From assembly GCA_036245805.1 (NCBI GenBank), contig BTRK01000001.1:16251087-16315086 (forward strand): DNA of 64,000 nucleotides. Direction: 5' to 3'. A program made the translations under genes and the position numbers. Source of the stretch: Pristionchus mayeri. Taxonomy: Eukaryota > Nematoda > Chromadorea > Rhabditida > Neodiplogasteridae. Below, one piece after another: positions 23,503-32,916 of this stretch (the stretch's first letter is position 1; each line of letters starts with the position of its first letter). Under the pieces are notes generated by a model. That model saw nothing but the letters and a program-made list of their open reading frames with translations, did not search any database and was not told the origin of the DNA.

Positions 23503-26500
23503 TTATAGGGTAGCCAAATCCTTTGGAATGACCAAGTCTGCCACGGCCAGCATTGTGTTGAGTCCGGCGGGTGTCTGAATAGATATAATAAATTGGCTTA
23601 GTGGACGGATAGTACCTCTACAACCGCATTGGGGTCGACTCCGAATATGAGGTCGTAGAATCGATTGATTGCTTCGACGTACTAAAGAGATGACTGTTTA
23701 TTCAAAATAATTGTCTACCGTACCCCAAAGACGGTGTGTCCCATAGAGTGGGCTTGCATGATGTTGTGGCAGGATGAGTGTATACCGTTGACCTGCGATT
23801 ATCGATTGGTCCATCCCATGGGTCAATTCTCGAGCATTCGCAATTGGATTCTGTACTCACGACGATTCGACCGCTTGCAGTCATGGGAGCGTAAATTCCC
23901 TTCTGTGTGATGCGACCAGTGCGGACCACTCGCGCCTGGATTATAGATTACAGTACAGCCATTGGTGTACGGTAGGTAGTGCCGTGGGTCAAATACCGTA
24001 CCTCGGACAAGTCGCGTCTGTTGGCGTCAAGAGTGTAGAGACAATCGCCGGCGTGAACCTGAAAGTGTAACGGTCTCTTGGTTCCGCACGTTTTCTCGTC
24101 GGAGAGAGATAGAGAGAGAGAGAAGGTGGAGAATGAAGAGACAACAGAGAGACAGACCTGGTCAGCAGTGACTGCCTGTGCTGCCTGTGAGAGAGAGTGG
24201 ATCGGGACGGGACCCGCGCCCAGTCGAGAGCAGTCTCCCTGAAAGGGGGAGGTACGGTAGGAAGGATACGGTAGGTCGGGTTACGGTACCTTAAAGATGT
24301 AGTGCTTGTCGGTGAGCTTGATGAGCCTGCCGTCCTCAGTCTCGATCTCGTTGAAGTCTGCCTCCTGTGGGGATTCATATACTTCAGGGTCAGACTGCTT
24401 ATCAGAGTACCGTACTCCCTCTACATATCAGGGTCGGTTGAATTGGTAGCCTATACTCAATGCGTATAGCTAAATGGATGGGTCTATCGTATAGAACGAG
24501 GCAGCTGAGGTACAGTACCCTACTGGCTACAGTATACCTGATCGGGCACGCGATGCAGCCAGAACTCGACGGGCGCGTACTCCAGCTGCTCCTCGTTCAC
24601 GGCCAGCACCCAGTCCTGGAATACGGTAGAAGTATGGCGGATAGGTGGGGCATGGGCGTGTTGGGAACAAGGAGTTTGAAATATGATTAACCAGCATAGA
24701 CGTAGCATGATAGCGCGCGAAGAAATACATTAAGCCAGATGAATGCAAGTAAGAAAAGAGTACGGTCAGTCAAGTTATAGACTGAGTATACGGTAGCCTA
24801 GTTCGATGGGTCAGATCCCCTACCTTCTTCTGCAGTTGGTCCATTCGCTTGGTGGATCCATCAAGCATCTCTACAGCCATGTCCTCGGAGAAGCACCACT
24901 GCGCCTGCCCGCCACTGTAGGCGTACTGGACGGGAGGAGACTGTAAGAGAGGGTGTACGGTAGGATACGGTGGGTGAGAATGAAGGATGTGCTGTCGATA
25001 TGATAATACGGTAGCCGTTAGTTCATTGTGATGTGAGGAGAAACTCACGTAGTAGGGCGCGGGCACTGCTTGTGGAACGAACTGAGGTGCCTGAAATTCA
25101 AGGATTGGGTACGGTACCAGAGGAGTCTTGGCTCGGTGCCAGTGTGATACCTGGAAGGCGATGGGCTGTGGGGGAGGAGGAGGCTGGAGGACAGACTGGA
25201 ACTGGGTACCAGGCGGGAGCTGGACTGCCTCCTCTTGTACGATCTGAGGTTAGGGTAGGTTGGGTTACTGTATCGATCGATGACTACAGTACCTCTTCGA
25301 GGATCGTGTTGGTGGGCGGGCCGGTGGGTCCCTGAGGCAGGGGCAGCGGCTGATCCACCGGCAGATTGGGCGCCTGAAATTACGGTAGGTGAGGGTACGG
25401 TAGGACGATGACCTACCTGGAAGGCTTGCGCGGCACCGTCGGTCTTGGGGATCTTTTCTGCACCTGCAAGGGAGAAATAGCATTTCGATCCACGGAAATA
25501 AAGATGAGGTGATGGTGGACTCATTTGTTGGCAAATTGCCAGAAATACTCGCTTCGAGAACCTCCCATGATAGATTATGAACGTTTTCTCTCTTTCTCTG
25601 CACCCTCTCATCTCTCGCCCTCCCTCTAGTAGAATGCCGTGTATCAGACTCATCGACAAGGGAGAGAACAGCCCTTTGTCTAGTTCCTCTCAACTAGATT
25701 GGGTGGCACTCCTTTGAGGGGGCGATCCACCGTTTTTTCACTTATGAGGAGATCTCCCAAGATCAACGAGAGAACAACAACAATTAGCCCAATGGCCTCC
25801 CTATCATTTCTACGCACAGTACACCTACTGCATAGGAAATCGATAATGGAGGCCACAGTATCTCACCATCTTGCTGGGGCAGATCGGCACAGGGCATGCG
25901 ACGAATAGCCACATCGTACTGTACACTGAAAGTGATGGATTACGGTAGGAGTTCGGCGGGTCAGACTCACGATCCGTCGGCGTGCACGACCTTGACGACG
26001 TCGGAGATGTAGTCGAAGGCGATCTGGACGCCGCCCACTGACACCTGACGAGGATACGGTAGTGAGGATAAGGTAGTGTACACTATCTATCGATCGAAGT
26101 TTGGAATATATTGTGCCCGGTTTTTCTGTGATCTAGTCCTTTGGGAAATGCCGAATGAATCCGCCATACAGAATTCCGAAAAAGTAGATACAGTACCCCA
26201 ATCGATAATCATCTACAGTACCTCTCCTCCCTGGGCGATCTGCCCTCCCTTGAGGGTGGCGATGCCTCGGTCCTCCGACTGCAGCAGGCCATCGAAGGAG
26301 CAGCACTGCAGCGTCGTCCTGTCGATCGATTGATCGATTTGGTGCGGTAGAAGATTCCGGTAGCATAGTATGGATCACAATTCGGTGGGGGTTACGGTAG
26401 CTCTACATTGTAGGGTTTCGGTAATCACTTACGGGAAGGCGGTCACGTTGAGGAGGGGTGCGATGCCGCCGACCCACTGGTTGACAGCCGGGCAGTTGGA

Positions 26501-27310
26501 GGAGACGAAGGCGTTCTGGCAGACCTGGAAGATGATCTTTGAACTTTGATCTCTGATCTATTACAGTGGCACCCCTGTCAGATCTCGTGGAAGTACTCAA
26601 TGACAAACAGAGCGATCGTCAAGGGGGTTCCCATTAATCCAGAACCTACTGAATGGCGATCACTGTATGGATTACGGTAACTATCTAGGAAGTACGATAT
26701 CCTATGGGAGTGCATGATCCAGTATCACTCACGGCGGTCTGTGGTCGGTAGAAGCGGGTGTCGGCGGGACCATAGGCAGGGATGGAGTCGCGGCCCGATC
26801 GAATGAAGCCATCAGCATGGCTGCAAAATTCAAAGTTCAAAGTTCACAGACACCATTAATCAGTTTACGAAACAATGGGTCGTCCAGGAAAGATCAAAGA
26901 TGACCCACTCGTTGATACGGTAGAATGCGCCAGTGGATGAGGCAGGATTGCCACTTGGCGCCCATCCGAAACACGTCGGTCGGGCGCATCCGAGGATTGG
27001 CTGCCCGTCTTTGAGCACCTGCCATGACATCATCACTAGGTAATCTATGAGGTACCGTAATCCATCGGATGGGTATTGTAGGAGAGTGTAGGTCTTCGAT
27101 GACTATAGGCATCTAATCGAAGACCTACTAAGACCCAGTTTTCGATGTCCAGTTTATGAATTGCAACAATGAGACTGTAATAGGTACAGTAACCCATCTG
27201 GATGCAGTAGGCCTACAGTATACCTCGACTGAGTAGGGGATCGCCGAATCTCCGCAGAATGAGGCGCTGCAGATCGCTACTAGCAGCGATGAGGTGAGAA
27301 GGCGCAACAT
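23503..27310 (-). CDS. Warthog-type hedgehog-related protein (Wart domain plus Hint autoprocessing domain)
   Basis: Twenty exons close exactly in phase: 27310-27224, 27018-26909, 26820-26733, 26524-26433, 26318-26222, 26044-25971, 25925-25867, 25463-25417, 25373-25293, 25243-25151, 25090-25049, 24940-24824, 24615-24538, 24364-24290, 24238-24158, 24058-24002, 23935-23861, 23792-23724, 23681-23616, 23574-23503. They give 519 residues. A signal peptide (MLRLLTSSLLVAICSAS) leads into the Wart domain (FCGDSAIPYSVE, LKDGQPILGCARPTCFGW, LQCCSFDGLLQSEDRG), about residues 18-205. A Pro/Gln/Ala-rich linker (about 206-290) follows. The Hint domain begins at Cys306 (QWCFSEDM) and keeps the hallmarks of autoprocessing: DWVLAVN, the TxxH box (LTDKHYIF) and GIYAPMTASG. 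In hedgehog proteins this domain cleaves before the Cys and can attach a sterol to the upstream part. The protein is a secreted precursor. The family is known from nematodes, but the exact ortholog cannot be named here. Many donors are part of TACGGTAG words. Confidence 0.5.
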
Positions 27311-28645
27311 CCTGAGATCAAAGATCAAAGATCAGAAGGGCTGAAAGATCAAAGATCACGCACTGAGGAGCCCTGGGGCGATTGCGACAATGTGCTGTGG
27401 TCGAGAGGGAAAGTAGAAAAGGCCGATGGATAAGCTGTGAGGATGAGAAGAATGAGAATGGGGAAGATATAGGGTAGAAAAAAGGATGAGCTCTTACCCA
27501 GTTCGGATAAGAGGGGAAGGTGAGGCGATGACGAAAGGCCCTAGTGGCAGGCTCCAACTGGCAGCACTACAGTATGCTTCCTGACAGGTACGGTATGCGG
27601 ATCGCCAAGTGATTATATAAATGGATTACTGTAGAAGGAAGAAGGAAGGAAGAGGAGAGTGCTATAGTAAATTACTCCTTCCCTAGCAAACTCTCGTCGA
27701 TTAGAGGGAAGAGAGACAGTGGGGAAAGAGGAGGTATTCAGGGATAGATTCAAAATTAGGCTATGTTATGATAGGGGTGCGAGTATGGGAGTGAGACAGA
27801 GAACAGAGAGCTGATCATGGGCACAATTACAAGTATGACTAGGTGCGTAGTTTTTTCACGATAAATAGATACGATTTACACCTTACAATTCAAACCAATG
27901 ACTTACTAAGTGTTCGAACTGCTATTCTACAGTATCTCATTTCATCTACCGTAAGCTGCAGTTGGGTTCAATGCCAGGAGTCGGCCGAAGTAACTTGATT
28001 TCCCTCTTTCAGTCTTCACTCGTTCTTTATCACAAGGAGGAATGAAACAATCAATGGCAAGTGATCACTTTTTTGGCAGATTTCCCTGCAATGGATCTGC
28101 ATTCCTCTAAAAAGGGGCGAGGAACGGCAGGAGATCCACAAAAAGGAGAAGGGGAAGAACTGATAAACCGCATCTCGTTAGCAGGTTCAGACCCTTTTTG
28201 CGCTCAAATTCGGCCACGCCACTCAGCCAAGATATCAATCCCCCCAAACCATCTCCCCCCTTCATCCCCTTTCCATCCAGAGAGGATAGGAATAGCTCGG
28301 TCTCCTTACGTAGATCAAAATCAGTGGTTGGGGCTTGAGGAGTCTGAGGCTTTGAATTGGTATGGCAGCAGACTAGTTTTACGTTTTAGGAAATTTCCCA
28401 TAGTTTCTTCTAGGAACTGACTACTTTTCTGCTTACATTACAACGAATGAAGTGAGGCTACGGTACACTTCCGGCTGTGGTCCCCAGTGGAAAGTGCAGG
28501 ATCAGGATAAGCTGATCATAAATCAGGACGGAAACATTGGACAAAGGAGTGGGGGAGGCAGCAGTGAACTCTGCAGTCTCTCTCGTGAGGGAAAGGCGCA
28601 TAGAGAAAGGGAAACACCCGTGATCTCACGGCACCACTCAATCCC
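27311..28645. other. Region upstream of warthog, no gene supported
   Basis: The first 20 bp upstream of the warthog ATG are cctgagatcaaagatcaaag on the plus strand, a member of the dispersed AAAGATC strings. Further right are short open frames without motifs (for example 28061-28420 plus, Gly/Lys/Pro-rich) and no convincing exon chain. Probably promoter and decayed repeats. Confidence 0.5.
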
Positions 28646-28733
28646 GCACTAGGTCAAATGAGAACTGGGTCGTCATGCCGCATTTGATCTATCAAAAGCG
28701 AAATGACGTCATGGTTGTCATCCGGTCTAGTGC
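28646..28733. mobile_element. 88-bp MITE
   Basis: The element starts gcactaggtcaaatgagaac and ends ...catccggtctagtgc, an imperfect palindrome with an internal gtcatgccgcatttgatctatcaaaagcgaaatgac hairpin. Same family as 1555-1747 and 47212-47299. Confidence 0.7.
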
Positions 28734-29203
28734 CCTCTATCTAGAGGAGTTTAGTACTTTTAAAAATCAATTTGAACTGATGATCGTAATGATCAAAATC
28801 CTTGGAATGGCTTGCAATGGGAAAAGCATGCATCGGCGATGTTACTGTAGAGTAGAGATTGTCAGAAATGACTCTCTCCATTCTGCGTGCTCTGTCGCTA
28901 TGCTGATCGACTTGAGATAACGCAGAGTGAAAAAAGTCAGTTCAGCGAAGCCTTTCCTAAACAAGATGATCTATTTGCCTTCAAATAATCACGATTTATC
29001 TTTCTTAGACCAGTAGTTCTTTCGCTCTCTTCCTTCTACGAAGACATGGAAAGAAGAGATGGCAGCTCTCCTCGTGAGGCTAACAAAGGGCAGAGGCAAA
29101 GGTGAGATATCATCCGTTCGATTGAGAGGATGATCCAATGATAGGGCACTGGACCAATTGCAACGATCATTAGCGTAAAAAAAGGGCGATCCAAGGTGTG
29201 AAA

Positions 29204-29433
29204 GTGACCTTCGACCCCGGATCACGTTTTTCTTGCGGATTGGTGGATTATCATCGCAATGTCTCATACTTTTTGCTATATACCGGTTCAAGGATTTCAG
29301 GAACTCCGTTTTGCCCCATTTAGCAATCCACTAAAGGAAAATGAAGAAGTTATCGAAATGGCGCGGATCATTCGGGTAAGGTCAATGAGTGTCTCATCTC
29401 AGATTATGAGAATTGGATAGCGAGTATCACTGT
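29204..29433 (+). repeat. 230-bp direct repeat, copy 1
   Basis: The block from gtgaccttcgaccccgg to gcgagtatcactgt is repeated, as far as I can read without a mismatch, at 30875-31104. It has no long open frame. Flanking sequence differs on both sides, so the repeat has sharp borders. Confidence 0.9.
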
Positions 29434-30386
29434 AGAGAAGGAAGTCATAAACGGGTCTCCCTAAAAAATTAGTGCTATTTGCAGCTTGGGGATCTCTTTT
29501 GTAGGAGAAAGCGATCAGCACCTAATGACTAACAATCAAGAACTGTTGATGTCATCAGACAAGACGAATGGAGGAAGATTGAAATTTAATGAACAGCATT
29601 CGAGATTGAATAAGTCTTCAGTAGCAATGCCCTCTTCAGGCTCGAAGTCCAGTTACAGTGATAACTATTATTGATTGAAGTCGATTGAGGGATTCTTAAC
29701 AAATATCAAAGTTTAGGGAATTTTTTTACTCAGACCATCGCAGCGTTCAGGGCAGAATCGGTTGGATCAGTGAACTTGCCAAGGGTGATAAAGCAGGGTT
29801 TCATTGCTAATTGCGGAGGTTGTGCGATGGGTGATGGATGGATCAGTGCAGGAGAACGAACTAAAAGAGGGGGGGGGGGGTTGTAAATGAGCGGGGTTTG
29901 AGACGAAGCTGTTGCGGCAGTTTGGCGGTCGCGCCTAGGTTCGTCTCTCCTCTGTCTCGCTTTCCATGGCGACTACGGTAGAGTGCAGTAGGTCAGAAGA
30001 ATGTCGGCGATGATTGGAGAAACAAATATTTGGTGTTCAGAGAAGCTCGAGAGACATAAGGCTGACATTGTGAGTAGTGCAACAGATGCAGCTCGCATTT
30101 GTTGCAAGACAGATAAATTATGGCGATTCCAGAGTAGGTATACGGTATTGTGAGAAGAGTAGGGTTTACAGTAGGCTAGTCGTGATCTTCTGATTAGCAT
30201 GATGAAACAGGATCTTTGTCCAGCGGCATAGTTAACTCTCGCGTCAAGGTGAAGAGTCGCTATTTAGGAGAACTACACTAGCGATAATTCACAGTTCTTT
30301 CCTCCTAACTTACTCTATCTCTTGACCTCTCGATCTCGAAGTCTTTCTTGGATCAAGCAAGATCATCCCAACCGAAATGAATCTCG

Positions 30387-30460
30387 GATGAGAACTATGA
30401 CGTCATGCCGCATTTGATATATCAAAGGCGGCATTTGGTCACAGCTCTCACCCGATCTCC
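30387..30460. mobile_element. MITE remnant
   Basis: Contains ggatgagaactatgacgtc, then gccgcatttgatatatcaaaggcggc, the internal hairpin of the MITE family seen at 28646-28733 and 48245-48307. The right terminus is degraded (cacccgatctccctag). Confidence 0.5.
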
Positions 30461-30713
30461 CTAGTTCATATCTAAATGCCTCGGCCATTCTTTGACAGAG
30501 ATATTGCCAAGGGCGAAATTTCCCTTTCGATATCCCCTCTTGCATTGGGGAACGGGGCCATTCTGATAGCAGGAAGTAAAAAAACCAGTGAAACATCATC
30601 ATGCCTTTTGCCTGCTGCAATCTATTAAGGGATCGATCATTGGCAGGAAATGAGATATTCCTACTTTGACTTTACCTGCCGGAAGCCGGAAGAAGGATGC
30701 TCTGCGATATGGA

Positions 30714-31362
30714 ATTATCGCTGCTCTTGGTTGCATATCACGCCTCTCATGAGAGAATCGAGCTAAAATCGCTGTTCTAGGGAATGGAGCAGAAATGGCA
30801 AAAATGGTTCTAGCAAGTTTTAGGCACCTTGAGGCATCCCTAACACTCCCCCAAAGTCTCGTTGTGCATACTTCGTGACCTTCGACCCCGGATCACGTTT
30901 TTCTTGCGGATTGGTGGATTATCATCGCAATGTCTCATACTTTTTGCTATATACCGGTTCAAGGATTTCAGGAACTCCGTTTTGCCCCATTTAGCAATCC
31001 ACTAAAGGAAAATGAAGAAGTTATCGAAATGGCGCGGATCATTCGGGTAAGGTCAATGAGTGTCTCATCTCAGATTATGAGAATTGGATAGCGAGTATCA
31101 CTGTTCGTTTTGGACATACTTCCCTCCCTCCCTCCCTCCCTCCCAAAGAGCTGCAAAGAGTGAGCTGCAGATATCCGACATGATGCCTGGAGCTCCAAAA
31201 CGAAGTATGCACAACGAGACTTTGGGGGAGTGTTAGGGATGCCTCAAGGTGCCTAAAACTTGCTAGAACCATTTTTGCCATTTCTGCTCCATTCCCTAGA
31301 ACAGCGATTTTAGCTCGATTCTCTCATGAGAGGCGTGATATGCAACCAAGAGCAGCGATAAC
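30714..31362. mobile_element. Foldback element with the second 230-bp repeat as its loop
   Basis: The left arm (30714-30874) starts ttatcgctgctcttggttgc and includes atcacgcctctcatgagaga. Its reverse complement forms the right arm (about 31198-31362), which runs straight into the N gap. Between the arms lie the 230-bp repeat copy 2 (30875-31104), a (ccct)n tract (31122-31144) and about 50 bp of unique sequence. The termini resemble those of the foldback element at 44834-45841 (tatcacgcctctcacgagag). There is no coding capacity. Confidence 0.8.
30875..31104 (+). repeat. 230-bp direct repeat, copy 2
   Basis: Identical in sequence and orientation to 29204-29433. It forms most of the loop of the foldback element at 30714-31362. 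Confidence 0.9.
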
Positions 31363-31862
31363 NNNNNNNNNNNNNNNNNNNNNNNNNNNNNNNNNNNNNN
31401 NNNNNNNNNNNNNNNNNNNNNNNNNNNNNNNNNNNNNNNNNNNNNNNNNNNNNNNNNNNNNNNNNNNNNNNNNNNNNNNNNNNNNNNNNNNNNNNNNNNN
31501 NNNNNNNNNNNNNNNNNNNNNNNNNNNNNNNNNNNNNNNNNNNNNNNNNNNNNNNNNNNNNNNNNNNNNNNNNNNNNNNNNNNNNNNNNNNNNNNNNNNN
31601 NNNNNNNNNNNNNNNNNNNNNNNNNNNNNNNNNNNNNNNNNNNNNNNNNNNNNNNNNNNNNNNNNNNNNNNNNNNNNNNNNNNNNNNNNNNNNNNNNNNN
31701 NNNNNNNNNNNNNNNNNNNNNNNNNNNNNNNNNNNNNNNNNNNNNNNNNNNNNNNNNNNNNNNNNNNNNNNNNNNNNNNNNNNNNNNNNNNNNNNNNNNN
31801 NNNNNNNNNNNNNNNNNNNNNNNNNNNNNNNNNNNNNNNNNNNNNNNNNNNNNNNNNNNNNN
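31363..31862. other. Assembly gap of 500 N
   Basis: Exactly 500 N, the usual placeholder for a gap of unknown size. It begins at the outer end of a foldback arm and ends inside a LINE fragment, both of which are hard to assemble. Open frames that cross it are artefacts. Confidence 0.98.
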
Positions 31863-32503
31863 GTAGACTTGGGAGGGACAAATGGTAAAGAGATGCGCAA
31901 CGTATGGGCATTTCGAAGACTACGCAGGAGTGGTGATAGCTTATACAGATTGGCGTGGTCATATGAATAGAAACCGTGTATAGACTTATGAGAAAAAAGA
32001 AGATCAGATATAATTCTTCTATTTTCAAGTGATTGAAGGGAAAGGTGAGACAATCTCTCGGGATACAATGAATAGGAATGTTGCAACGGGCAAAGAGACG
32101 GCGCGTAAAATTGCGCTGTACATTTTCGATGCTGTTAGCAAGGGTGATAGTGTGAGGAGACCATACCACTGAGCAATACTCAAGCAAAGGTCTGATGAAG
32201 GAGCAAAAGGCACGGCAATACAGTGCAGGGTCAGATGAAAAGAAACATTTGAACATTAAGATTATCTTGGCTCTCGCTTTAGAAGTTATTTTTGAAATGT
32301 GCTCTGTAAACTTAAGAGATGGCTGCATAATTACACCAAGGTCTTTAACTAAGGGAGAAGTAGAGAGGGGAGTGCCATTAATGTGGTATATGGTGCGAGG
32401 GGAGAGGGACCCATAGTGTACAACAGCACACTTAGTCTCATTGAGGGAAAGATTCCACTCCTGAGACCAAGCAAAGACAGAGTCTTCTTCAGACATTTTT
32501 ATT
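31863..32503 (-). mobile_element. 5'-truncated LINE (non-LTR retrotransposon) reverse-transcriptase fragment
   Basis: The minus-strand frame from about 32496 towards the gap reads WSQEWNLSLNETKC, then VKDLGVIM, then FIRPLLEYCSVVWSP, then IENVQRNFTRRLF. This is the well-known thumb and post-catalytic region of CR1/Jockey-type LINE reverse transcriptases. The upstream catalytic core (FADD box) is missing because the copy is truncated at about 32503, and the 3' part enters the N gap. The fragment is dead. It sits just beyond the cut-off end of the first zinc-finger gene. Confidence 0.85.
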
Positions 32504-32526
32504 TACAATAAAAATGTCTGAAGAAG
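32484..32526. repeat. 20-bp inverted repeat at the LINE 5' break
   Basis: cttcttcagacatttttatt at 32484-32503 is followed after three bases by its exact reverse complement at 32507-32526. The break of the LINE lies inside it. Confidence 0.9.
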
Positions 32527-32646
32527 GAGTACGTTCAGAAATGATTACAAAGAAAGTGATTGAGGTGTAGAGTATAAGTTGAATTGCGTTTTAAGTTGTA
32601 TCGCTAATTAATGAATTTAATGCCGCGGAAAAAAGTCAAGGAAAAT

Positions 32647-32799
32647 AGGAAATATTTGAATTCCCGCAATTTCATATCTCGGCTTCCAGTAGTGCAAGCG
32701 ACTATATATTTGGAATATGAGTTGTAAATGGATTTTCCACCACATTTCCAATTTTCAAGTCGCTATCTCTACTGGAAGGCGGGAATTCAAATATTTCCT
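32647..32799. mobile_element. 153-bp MITE-like palindrome
   Basis: aggaaatatttgaattcccgc (32647-32667) and its exact reverse complement (32779-32799) bound an imperfect hairpin whose inner part also pairs (ggcttccagtag ... ctactggaag). No coding capacity. A different family from the cactagg MITEs. Confidence 0.75.
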
Positions 32800-32916
32800 C
32801 TTCTCCTCGATTTTCTGCATGGCATAAGCTAGATACAGTCGTGCAACAATGTAAGCGATCAATAGGAATAGTTGCAATTTAAATCATAGAACACTAAATA
32901 ATATTGGAAAACCTAC

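Noticed and set aside
25045..25659. Single 204-codon exon on the minus strand
   Set aside because: It reads through introns of the warthog gene; splice sites with exact phase give the Wart-Hint protein instead.
31310..32496. Open frames of 258 and 390 codons across the N gap
   Set aside because: Most of their length is undefined sequence. Only the real part at 31863-32496 (LINE) supports a call.
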